Source: Actinomadura darangshiensis (lineage in GTDB: Bacteria > Actinomycetota > Actinomycetes > Streptosporangiales > Streptosporangiaceae). From it: a DNA stretch of 64,000 nucleotides. The stretch is taken from assembly GCF_004349235.1 (NCBI RefSeq), contig NZ_SMKY01000013.1:1-64000 (forward strand), given 5' to 3'. Below the pieces are notes generated by a model. It was not told where the DNA came from. It searched no databases and saw only the letters and a list, made by a program, of their open reading frames with translations. The translations under genes were made by a program, and so were the position numbers. This document shows positions 10,401 to 15,888 of this stretch, piece after piece; positions within the stretch are counted from its first letter, which is position 1; every line of letters starts with the position of its first letter.

Positions 10401-11484
10401 TGCCCCGGCTGTCCAAGCGACCGACATCGAAGCCGCCCTGCACGCTTGCCGCGATATGGGCGAATGCGTCCATTCAATGTTCTACCTGAACCTGAACAAG
10501 GCATGGGTCGACCTCAACGGTGGGATCGGGATCCTCTTCAGCGGTGGTCGCGGACGCCGTGGACGTCCCGGCGTCAGAGCAGTGGCCGGGCGGCGGATGT
10601 TGGCCAAGGCGGTCCGAGGCCTAGGCGGCTGCAGCAGCTTCGTTCCTGAGACCGACGTCCTCATGGCCGACGGCACCCACAAGTCCATCCAAGACGTCAA
10701 GGTCGGCGATAAAGTCCTCGCCACCGATCCCGAAACAGGCGAAACACGCGCGCAACCAGTCCTGGGCACCATCACCAGCAAGGGCGACAAGAAACTCGTC
10801 CAGATCACCGTGGACTCCGATGCGCCGGCCTTGGTCCCGACGTCTGGCCGGGCTGCCGAGCAGGGGTCGGCCAAGACCTTCGGCAAGTCCGCCAAGAGGG
10901 GCCTCGTCGTCGCCACTGACACCCACCCCTTCTGGGTCACCGGTGACATCAACACCTGGGTCAAGGCCGCCGATCTCAAACCCGGCATGTGGCTGCGCAC
11001 CAGCGCCGGCACCTACGTCCAGATCACCGCCACCAAACACTGGACCACATATCACCAGCGCGTCCACAACCTCACCGTTGCCAACAGCCACACGTATTAT
11101 GCCGAGGCGGGTGACCGGCCTGTCCTTGTCCACAACTGCGGCGGATATTTTAAAGGGCATGCTTCGACATGTTCGTGCGAAGGTAGGTCGGGCTACGATA
11201 TAACCCTTGAAAGTAGTGCCCACGCAGGGGAGGCGACTGGCAGTGCTGGCAACCTCACTCGTCATTCTCTGCAGCGTTTGGCGCAGCGTGGGGTTTCAGA
11301 AGAGCAGGCTCAGGCGACTCTTGCAAGAGAACCATTCTCCTACCATCACGACGATCAATGGAAAACTGGATATTATGATCCCGAATCCAAGATATTCGTC
11401 GCAAAAACTATCGATGGTAACATCAATACTGTCATGACCGGAGTGGATCAGAATTACATCAATAGACTCAGGGGGGTTCGGTGA
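4471..11484 (+). CDS. RHS-repeat polymorphic toxin with pre-toxin Hint domain and DUF4258-like tip
   Basis: This 2337-aa secreted protein has a signal peptide ending ALA at residue 60. The start is uncertain: GTG 4471, ATG 4498, or GTG 4510, which has GGAGG just upstream. An SpvB/RHS N-terminal region (about 290-700) is followed by YD-repeats with YDGLGR-type motifs (about 1100-1850) and the RHS core motif (DPTGLTHLGAREYDPGTGRF, about 1836-1855). A Hint autoprotease domain begins at Cys2054 and ends VHN-Cys2223. The final 114 residues are the toxin. They carry H-S-x-x-R-x-x-QRGVS near the start and GYYDPESKIFVA near the end, resembling DUF4258-type RNase-fold toxins (BECR superfamily). Base composition drops sharply after Cys2223. 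The partner gene overlaps the stop by 4 nt. Toxic activity is inferred, not shown. Confidence 0.88.
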   Translation: MRRLGEAAAMEDAVNAGRKVSGRTRRRTLVLGSRRAILLAAGAMAVVMPAGLLSVPSALAEPPASGPPKVATHERPVPGHDLKVRPRRTEPPKPGPAAKVTWPSPGSAEVSVPSGPTGKAKSSRGAGAAASRAGKLPVEVLPPGRTLDAATPAAGKVRIRVLGQQTTRSLGVDGLAFTVARTDAAAPGRVGVRLDYSKFAQAFGGAYGARLRLVQLPSCALTTPTMRECRTGKPVTASNNGAAKTLTADIEAVPAAGSGSRAAAGENGTLLVATAGSEGSQGDYKATSLEASATWSAGGNTGDFTWSYPMRVPPVPGGMNPKVEISYSSGSVDGKTANTNGQPSWVGEGFDLWPGYIERRFKSCEDDGAPKDEWGNSPGDQCWGYDNATVTWNGKGGELIKASDGTWRMKGDDGTKFEKLTSSSVGNGDEDGEYWKVTTTDGTQYFFGLNRLPEWTKGKPETQSTWTVPVFGDDADEPCHKSTFKESWCQQAYRWNLDYVVDSSGNAINYTYGQEINHYGRNLKAEDETSYVRGGYLKTISYGLRKDALFAKAPAQVTFTTSERCVPDTGFDCDPSKIGDKPDYWWDVPWDLHCDSGQECKDTHGSLAPTFWSRKRLTEVTTQILKSDGSGYRPVDSWSLTHKWGLADVERDLLLTDIQHTGHAADGGTTILPKVTFHPIQMDNRLDEVGDDILGYVRYRVGAIDDESGGRIDINYSDSDCSLSDRPTPETNTTRCMPVIWTPPGREKPITDWFHKYVVTSVFQTDRTGLSPDMVTKYQYVGDAAWHFDDDNGLTKDKNKTWSQWRGYGHVRTFTGDQADPATQSDAYYLRGMDGDRKTKDGGTKSVTVSDGEGGTYTDHDALAGFTLKTVQYTEPGGNVHAKTVNTPWRVQTASQTRSGSTITANVVSAASSHTWTAKDGGGWTETKTETGFTASGPGIGRVTSVSDLGDVTTPADDKCTLTTYVDNVGSWMLSYPSRVESLSVACATTPTRPDNVVTDARTYYDNGGLGDAPSKGDITKVENLADYDDGAPRYVTQATTTYDTFSRVTQVKDALGQPTTTAYIDPQGLTTKVTTTTPPAKPEVASSALTTVKELDPAWGQPTRIIDANNLKSDLAYDGLGRLHKVWLPDRSKATGQNPNYQFDYQVAEGQIVAVTTQGLTAAGAQRLAKIELLDGWLRPRQTQVPGPDGRLISDTFYDNRGQAVTTYAPYTAEEPPKAELFGIDAPGKIETQNRTEYDGLGRKTAERVTSHNGNQPEQELWRTTYSYGGGNRVSVTPPEGGTPSAQITNARGQVIERRQYKAATPAGEFDATTYAYTPAGEIASVTDPSGNTYTTTYDLRGRKTKTTDPDKGAATYAYNDLNQLTSTTDARGKKVFAEYDGLGRKTATRKDATDGPLLTSFTYDTAVRGKGKPATATRHHDGAAYTSQARVYDYLGRPQVTGITIPEEQGALAGSYGFNTIYNLDGTLKYNGLPAAGGLPAENTETGYDTWLRPTSLHSASGTYVGSKTTYTPTGKLQRLELGGTIGKRVYETFSYEYGTQRLATAQTLREGRTEFDRNAAYHYTDSGAITSITDSTTAGIDNQCFTYDHLQRLTQAWTQGTTDACATEPADSLIGGPAPYWQTLTYDTAGNRKAETQHGIAGVADTIRTYTYNPAGQGNRLNQVTSAGPTGQRTDTYAYDATGNTTQRVIDAGPSNTGQTLEWDTEGELAKVTENGNDATFIYDTGGNRLIRKDPAGSTLYLPGGTELRVLSGSTTVTGTRYYGFAGQTVVMRTSDGTVTYLTADHAGSAQIAINAATQASTIRRFTPFGGIRGMDDDATWPNDKGFVGGTQDPTGLTHLGAREYDPGTGRFISVDPLMDQADPQQMNGYTYANNSPVTNADPDGDMCRRTRDGMECFNGDGVDRRPNNKGGYDVYDGHGTRVASSGGGINSRTARRVGAWNTIPVPQSIDIVRFREKFWNYFYQFANPGGYRYAPAVQATDIEAALHACRDMGECVHSMFYLNLNKAWVDLNGGIGILFSGGRGRRGRPGVRAVAGRRMLAKAVRGLGGCSSFVPETDVLMADGTHKSIQDVKVGDKVLATDPETGETRAQPVLGTITSKGDKKLVQITVDSDAPALVPTSGRAAEQGSAKTFGKSAKRGLVVATDTHPFWVTGDINTWVKAADLKPGMWLRTSAGTYVQITATKHWTTYHQRVHNLTVANSHTYYAEAGDRPVLVHNCGGYFKGHASTCSCEGRSGYDITLESSAHAGEATGSAGNLTRHSLQRLAQRGVSEEQAQATLAREPFSYHHDDQWKTGYYDPESKIFVAKTIDGNINTVMTGVDQNYINRLRGVR

Positions 11485-11726
11485 CCATGGTCGATGTAAA
11501 AGTTACATATGACAAAAGCGCGAACGCGGCGTACCTGTATTTCAGCAATCATCCGGACCGTGCGGAAGTGGCGCATATGTATCCATGTGATCCAGTTGAG
11601 GTGGGGGGAATGATCAATCTCGACTTTGATAAGAATGGGCGCATTATAGGAATCGAGGTCCTGGCCGCCAGTTCGAAGCTGCCAAAGTGGATCCTTGAGG
11701 CAGCCGAGCGACTGGATGTTGACTGA
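11481..11726 (+). CDS. DUF2283-family protein, probable immunity partner
   Basis: This 81-aa protein starts at GTG 11481, overlapping the toxin stop as GTGA. ATG 11487 is an alternative, and a G-rich ribosome site lies at about 11471-11477. The sequence matches DUF2283: VTYDKSANAAYLYFS at the start, GGMINLDFDKNGRIIGIEVL in the middle and an LP-containing end. DUF2283 proteins frequently sit beside DUF4258 proteins in predicted toxin-antitoxin pairs. Here the toxin-like partner is the C-terminal module of the RHS protein, so I infer this is its cognate immunity protein. Its low GC matches the toxin tip rather than the RHS body, which suggests the two moved together. Confidence 0.78.
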   Translation: MTMVDVKVTYDKSANAAYLYFSNHPDRAEVAHMYPCDPVEVGGMINLDFDKNGRIIGIEVLAASSKLPKWILEAAERLDVD

Positions 11727-11751
11727 ATTTCTCACTCTTCACGTGCAAGTT

Positions 11752-12037
11752 TCTGGGCGAGGTCTACTATCGGAAGAAGCGTGGCGAGAACCGGGTGATG
11801 TCCGGGACCGCCGATGATGTCGACGCAGTGATCAACGATCTCTTGGCTTCTCCGGCCGATCAAGACATGGCTGAACTGCACTCCCTGGAGCGAACTTTGC
11901 TGCCGTCAGGATTTCCTGACAACGAACTTCTGGTCGGGGTCGACAGCACTCTCCAAGTCGGCGCCCTGGAGTTTATGGACGCCGATGGCAACGTAGTTTC
12001 ACGTGGCTTGCTGGGAGGTAGCAGGGCTCCGGCGTAG
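11752..12037 (+). pseudogene. Truncated Imm1-family immunity gene (copy 1)
   Basis: From about 11752 to 12027 this matches the intact Imm1 gene near 13749-14024 at a constant offset of 1997 nt with no gaps. By eye there are about 30 mismatches in 275 nt. The readable frame from GTG 11795 gives 80 aa, including SLERTLLPSGFPDNELLVGV and GALEFMDADGNVVS. After the GG-rich turn, homology stops and the frame ends in SRAPA-TAG. The C-terminal Imm1 part (the EVP...RRAV.EFL..G.RPT segment of the other copy) is missing. An upstream EVYYRKKRGENR stretch suggests the original N-terminus lay before GTG 11795. It is probably non-functional. Confidence 0.72.
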
Positions 12038-12145
12038 TGGAAGTCACGGCCTGATTGTCCGGTTCGGGTCGGCCGGGTGGAGGGTGCGGAGATGCGTGCA
12101 GGCACGGCCTCCGTGATCATGAATTTGTCTACGCCCTATAATTTA

Positions 12146-13246
12146 AGAGGATCTGCGGTTTCCCCACTTTGGTGATCGTTTGAGTGGAATGATCGTCTTG
12201 TGGCGAAGAAGGGGCGTAGAGGAGCGGCTGGCCGGGGTGCGGATGCTTGAGCAGGGGCTTCCGGTGGACAAGGTCGCGGCCGCGGTTGAGGTTGATCGGT
12301 CGACGTTGTTGACGGGTGGAAGAACTACCGGCTGATCGGTCCGGAGTCGTTGCGGACGAAGAAGGCGCGCGGCTCGGACGGCAAGCTGAGTGAGGCGCAG
12401 CTGCGGGAGTTGTATGCGTTGTTGGTGGGAGCCGATCCCCGGCAGTTGAGCTTCGGGTTCGCGTTGTGGACCCGCGCGATGGTTGGAGAGCTGATCTTCC
12501 GGCGGTTCAGGATCCGGGTGTCGGTCGCCACGGTGGGCAGGACGCTGTGGAGGTTGGGGATGTCGCCGCAGAAGCCGCTGTACCGCGCTTACCAGCAGAA
12601 TCCAGAGAAGGTCGAGAAGTGGAAGGCTGAGACCTATCCGGAGATCCGCCGGCGGGCCGCCGAGGAGGGCGCGGAGATCTTCTTCGTAGATGAGGCGGCC
12701 ATCCGGACCGACCTCCACTCCGGGACCAGGTGGGCGCCGATCGGCCAGACCCCGGTCGTGGAAATGACCGGGGCACGTACATCGGTAATGATGATTTCAG
12801 CGGTGTCGCCGAAGGGGAAACTGCGCTTCATGGTCCACGACGAGGGCCTGAAGTCCGAGGAGTTCATCAGCCTCTGCCGCTGGCTGCTGGACGATACCGA
12901 CGGCAAGGTGTTCCTGGTCGTGGACGGCGGCCGCATCCACACCTCCAAGATGACCCGCCGGTTCGTGGAGCGCACCGAACGCCTGGAGCTGTTCTTCCTA
13001 CCGCCCTACTCGCCCGAACTCAACCCCCGATGAGAGAGAGTGGGTGTGGAAGAACGTGAAGCGTGACCGCGTCGGCCGTCAGGCCGTCCAGAGCAACAAG
13101 GAGCTCCGCCTCTTCGCCACTGCCGCCCTGCACCGGCTCCAGAAGCTTCCCCGGCTCGTCCTGTCGTTCTTCGCCGACCTCCACCTCGCCTACATCGCGG
13201 CCTGACCAGAAACTCACAATTCAAGTCTAGAAACCACAGATCCCCT
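12146..13246 (+). mobile_element. Degenerate IS630-family insertion sequence
   Basis: The element is bounded by imperfect terminal inverted repeats: AGAGGATCTGCGGTTTC at the left and, reverse-complemented, AGGGGATCTGTGGTTTC at the right, agreeing at 15 of 17 positions. Each end abuts a TA dinucleotide (12144-12145 and 13247-13248), as expected for IS630/Tc1-type insertion into TA. The single transposase gene inside carries frameshifts, so the element looks immobile. It sits about 115 nt downstream of the break in Imm1 copy 1, so it did not directly cut that gene. Confidence 0.82.
12200..13205 (+). pseudogene. Frameshifted IS630-family transposase
   Basis: Pieces of one DDE transposase lie in different frames. 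The N-terminal HTH part (ERLAGVRMLEQGLPVDKVAA) breaks near 12310. The main part, about 12330-13033, holds the HTH_29/DDE_3 region with the first Asp in FFVDEA and the second in LVVDGG-RIH. A further frameshift near 13027-13040 separates PPYSPELNP from the third-acidic segment (DE...WVWKNVKRDR) and the end LHLAYIAA. The short extra run at the second break looks like accumulated mutation rather than the single slippery site used by frameshifting IS elements. It is probably inactive. Confidence 0.82.
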
Positions 13247-13281
13247 TAGATCACAGCAGGTCAGAACCGAAACTACAGCTG

Positions 13282-13335
13282 CCGTACATGACCTATGGGT
13301 CGCCGATCTGATGACGCAGAACCAGTCGCTGGCGC
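13282..13335 (-). pseudogene. Small relic of an XRE/DUF5753 gene
   Basis: On the minus strand this stretch reads R-L-V-L-R-H-Q-I-G-D-P-stop-V-M, matching the segment VLRRQIGDPHVM of the intact DUF5753 regulator at 14489-15340 but with a stop in place of His. At the DNA level, CATGACCTATGGGTCGCCGA closely resembles bases near 14778-14797. Nothing else of the gene is recognisable, so this is a fragment left by rearrangement. The match is short, which limits confidence. Confidence 0.45.
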
Positions 13336-13450
13336 TTGGATAGAATGACATGACTGGTGTGGGAGGTTCCTAATGCTGCCCAAACCGCCCGTGGCCCTGT
13401 TATGTTGTGCCAACAAATGATCGCCAATATCAAATTAGGATCGTGGCACC

Positions 13451-13708
13451 GTGACCGACTTCGAACGTATTTTGGCGAGAGTTTTCGTGGAAATAGTGAT
13501 ATCCATTGACCTGAGCGATGATGACGATATCGACCCTGATGTGGCGACGGGTCTTCTGGAGCCTGTCGCGGCTCTTCTGCAAGAAATGCCGAGAGCGGAT
13601 CGGCGGCGTTTGACCGAATTCATGCTCGAGTACGCGAACGACGAGGCCAACGCGGAGAGAAGTGCTACGGCCCTTGATCTGCCGACCGCTTTGGGGCTGG
13701 TCGAATAG
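13451..13708 (+). CDS. Small acidic orphan protein, candidate immunity protein
   Basis: This 85-aa product starts at GTG 13451. I do not assign a named family. It begins MTDFERILARVFVEIV, then has an acidic patch (SIDLSDDDDIDPDVA) and a helical remainder with LLQEMPRADRRRLTEFML and an acidic C-terminus ending LGLVE. It is compact, soluble and strongly acidic. It is wedged between a dead IS element and an Imm1 gene downstream of an RHS toxin, a position typical of orphan immunity genes. The GTG is preceded by AT-rich DNA. The immunity role is inferred from context only. Confidence 0.55.
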   Translation: MTDFERILARVFVEIVISIDLSDDDDIDPDVATGLLEPVAALLQEMPRADRRRLTEFMLEYANDEANAERSATALDLPTALGLVE

Positions 13709-13791
13709 CACTGCACCGGCCCGGTCGGGCAAGGCCGGGCACTGAGCCTCTGGGCGAGGCCTACTATCGGAAGGAGCATCGCGAGAACCGG

Positions 13792-14175
13792 GTGATGCTG
13801 GGGACCTCCGAGGATGTCGACGCAGTGATCAATGACCTCTTGGCTGGTTCGGCTGATCAAAACATGGCTGAACCCCACTCCCTGGAGCGAAGTCTGCTGC
13901 CGTCAGGATTTCCTGACCACGAACTTCTGGTCGGGGTCGACAGCACTCACCAAGTCGGCGCCTTGGAGTTTATGGACGCCGATGGCAATGTTGTTTCACA
14001 TGGCTTGCCGGGAGGCAGAGACGTAGCTTCCTATTTCATCGTTGGGAATGAGGTCGAGTTCCCGGATCACTCGGAGGTTCCTGTCGACCTTGTTCGTCGG
14101 GCCGTTAAGGAGTTTTTGCTGTCTGGAGGGCAGCGGCCAACATGTGTTCAATGGCGGCGTCCTGAGTTCTGGTGA
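13792..14175 (+). CDS. Imm1-family immunity protein (copy 2, apparently complete C-terminus)
   Basis: The frame from GTG 13792 (or ATG 13795) encodes 127 aa with the Imm1 pattern: HSLERSLLPSGFPDHELLVGV, GALEFMDADGNVVSHGLPGG, then YFIVGNEVEFPDHSEVPVDL, RRAVKEFLLSGGQRPTCVQW and a terminal PEFW. Imm1 proteins neutralise RHS/CDI-type toxin tips. The in-frame DNA before the GTG encodes GEAYYRKEHRENR, which looks like the native N-terminus of the family, but no ATG/GTG/TTG precedes it before the upstream gene. The 5' end may therefore be damaged or initiate at an unusual codon. No cognate toxin is adjacent, so it is an orphan. Confidence 0.75.
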   Translation: MMLGTSEDVDAVINDLLAGSADQNMAEPHSLERSLLPSGFPDHELLVGVDSTHQVGALEFMDADGNVVSHGLPGGRDVASYFIVGNEVEFPDHSEVPVDLVRRAVKEFLLSGGQRPTCVQWRRPEFW

Positions 14176-14240
14176 TCCCACCAATAGGGTCAGGTGCCAT
14201 GCCTGTCGTCGTCCACAAGGCCAGAGAAATGCACATGACA

Positions 14241-14495
14241 CTAGACGGAAAAGTTGAATTCTCCGTTGCGGACGCCGGCGAGGAAGGCTTCCCATTCGGC
14301 GCGGGTGTAGATGATTACTTCGGCGTCGGGGTGGTGGCTGTGGCGGACGGCGACGCGGTCCGTCCCGTCCGCGAGGGGGCCTGCTTCGACGCAGTTGCCG
14401 CCGTGGTCTGGGCTGAAGCTGCTGATGTGCCAGGCGACGTCGGCTCGCGCCTGGGGGGTGAGTGCTTCGGGGGTCTCTGACTCGCTCACTACCAT
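14241..14495 (-). CDS. DUF397 protein, partner of the XRE regulator
   Basis: This 84-aa DUF397 protein contains ARADVAWHISSFSPDHGGNC, VEAGPLADGTDRVAVRHSHH and the closing RAEWEAFLAGVRNGEFNF, the usual W-x-S-S/G-x-x-C-V-E and F-x-x-F-x-x-x-V-K-x-G-x-F order. Its ATG lies inside the end of the upstream XRE gene (7-nt overlap), so the two are co-translated. DUF397-XRE pairs are an actinomycete hallmark (BldB/WhiJ-like systems) in which the small protein is thought to modulate or be controlled by the regulator. No catalytic residues are evident. Confidence 0.9.
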   Translation of the reverse strand: MVVSESETPEALTPQARADVAWHISSFSPDHGGNCVEAGPLADGTDRVAVRHSHHPDAEVIIYTRAEWEAFLAGVRNGEFNFSV

Positions 14496-15340
14496 TCCTC
14501 TGCTGCCGCCGAGATCAGGTCGACTGATTCATCTGGCGTCAGGGCCAGACTCTGGTGACCAGCGTAAGCCTCGGCGAAGCGTTCGGTTTCGGGTGATTCG
14601 ACGTAGATGGCGCCTGCCATCGTCTCCGTGTAGGCAACGTCCGGGAACGGAGCAGGCAACTCGAAGATCGTGAAGGCTCCGTGGGTGCTGGCAGGCGTGC
14701 CTGCGCGGAAGGGGAGGACGTGGAGATCCACTGTGGGCATGGTCGCGCAGTGCGTGAGATGGAGGAGCTGGTTCGCCATGACATGCGGGTCGCCGATCTG
14801 GCGGCGGAGGACCGCCTCGTCCAGAACCACAGTCAGATGGGCTGGGGCGTCGCCGTCCAGTATCTGCTGGCGGTTCATCCGCAGTTCGTGCCAGCGCTCC
14901 ATCTGCTCGATCGTGGCGTTGGTGTCGTTGATGCGGATCACGGTTTCTGCGTATTCGGGCGTCTGGAGCAGACCGGGCACCCCAATGGCTGCGAACGAGC
15001 GGATGTGCGCGGCCCTCGACTCCAACCAGACGTAGTCGATCAACGACCCTGCCACGTCGGCGGCGTAGCCGTCCCACCAGCCCTTCTGCCAGACGTCCTG
15101 GCTGAGGGTCATGAGCGCTTCGCGGCGCCGCCGGTCCGAGATGCCGTACAGGTCGAGCAGGGCCATCAGGTCGGGGCGGCGGATCGGGTAGAAGCCGGAC
15201 TCGAACCGGCTGACCGTCCCCGGGTCCCGCTGGAGGTACTCGGCGACCTCCTTGATCATCAGGCCGCTGCCGTCACGCAGTTCGCGTAGCTGCTGCCCAA
15301 GCCACTGCGAGCGCAGTGTTGCCCGCTGCCGTTCGGCCAC
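14489..15340 (-). CDS. XRE-family regulator with DUF5753 domain
   Basis: This 283-aa DNA-binding protein starts at GTG 15340 with GGAG about 8 nt upstream. The N-terminal Cro/C1 helix-turn-helix (about 15-70) reads LGQQLRELRDGSGLMIKEVA followed by QRDPGTVSRFESG. The rest is DUF5753 (about 100-275), with ESRAAHIRSFAAIGVPGLLQ, TPEYAETVIR, VVLDEAVLRRQIGDPHVMAN and VDLHVLPFRAGT. This WhiJ-like class acts on development or secondary-metabolism genes in Streptomyces. The gene is transcribed with the overlapping DUF397 gene. A near-perfect palindrome lies 47 nt upstream and may be its own operator. Confidence 0.9.
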   Translation of the reverse strand: MAERQRATLRSQWLGQQLRELRDGSGLMIKEVAEYLQRDPGTVSRFESGFYPIRRPDLMALLDLYGISDRRRREALMTLSQDVWQKGWWDGYAADVAGSLIDYVWLESRAAHIRSFAAIGVPGLLQTPEYAETVIRINDTNATIEQMERWHELRMNRQQILDGDAPAHLTVVLDEAVLRRQIGDPHVMANQLLHLTHCATMPTVDLHVLPFRAGTPASTHGAFTIFELPAPFPDVAYTETMAGAIYVESPETERFAEAYAGHQSLALTPDESVDLISAAAEEW

Positions 15341-15386
15341 GGTGGACTCCGTTCCTCACCCTGGGACACGACTTCACAAGAATCAT

Positions 15387-15405
15387 GATGAACAACTTGT
15401 TCATC
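15387..15405. promoter_or_regulatory. 19-bp palindrome upstream of XRE gene
   Basis: GATGAACAACTTGTTCATC has 9-bp perfect arms around a single central base. It lies 47 nt before the XRE start and 136 nt before the divergent gene at 15541, a suitable place for an operator controlling one or both. Binding by the neighbouring XRE protein is inferred. Confidence 0.5.
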
Positions 15406-15540
15406 CGTACATCCGGTGCGAATATGCAAACTGTAGACCATGGGTCACGCTCTGCTGTCGCTCATGAAGAAGGGGCCGGGACGGATCATCGTGTGGAGGC
15501 GGAGCCGTCCCGGCCCGGTCGCTCGGAAGGGAGTATCCGG

Positions 15541-15837
15541 ATGGATGACGTCCACGAGTCCGAACTGTTGCCTGTCTACCACGCCGAGGTGGCGGAGTGG
15601 GCGGTGGCGCTCGCGGGTGGGGTCGCGCCCCGGCTGTTCATGCTGGTGCGGGAGGACTTCGGTGAGGACGACGACGCTGTGGTGACGGAGGAGGTCCTTG
15701 CTTTCGGGATCGTGATGCCGGATGGGTCCGCTGCCACCGTTCCGCTGAGCGGGCGCGGGTTCGGGCGGTGGCTTACGCCGGAGAGCGCGTCGCGGCGGAC
15801 GTCCTCAGATCTGGTCTGGCTGTCACCGGCACAGTGA
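15541..15837 (+). CDS. Small protein of unknown function
   Basis: I choose ATG 15541 because GGAAGGGAG sits at 15525-15533 with 7-nt spacing. The open frame extends further upstream but without similar support. The 98-aa product has an acidic middle (REDFGEDDDAVVTEEV) and ends SSDLVWLSPAQ. No domain is recognised. A copy of its extreme 3' end and downstream hairpin DNA recurs near 17640-17720, fused to a broken peroxiredoxin gene. It is followed directly by a strong terminator hairpin. Confidence 0.6.
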   Translation: MDDVHESELLPVYHAEVAEWAVALAGGVAPRLFMLVREDFGEDDDAVVTEEVLAFGIVMPDGSAATVPLSGRGFGRWLTPESASRRTSSDLVWLSPAQ

Positions 15838-15852
15838 GCCACGACGCCAGAA

Positions 15853-15882
15853 GGCCCCCTGACCGCTGGCGGTCCGGGGGCC
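15853..15882. terminator. Bidirectional hairpin terminator
   Basis: A 14-bp stem with one mismatch (GGCCCCCTGACCGC / GCGGTCCGGGGGCC) and a 2-nt loop lies between the ends of convergent genes at 15837 (+) and 15889 (-). It has no U-tract, as is common for actinomycete terminators. Confidence 0.75.
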
Positions 15883-15888
15883 GCGCGT

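Noticed and set aside
12038-12145. Possible gene or IS end between truncated Imm1 and the IS element
   Set aside because: It contains a short CACGG-CCT-CCGTG palindrome but no reading frame or boundary feature. It lies outside the terminal repeats of the IS630 element.
12200-13205. IS630 transposase as a programmed-frameshift active gene
   Set aside because: There is more than one break, including an insertion near the third acidic residue, which does not fit one slippery site.
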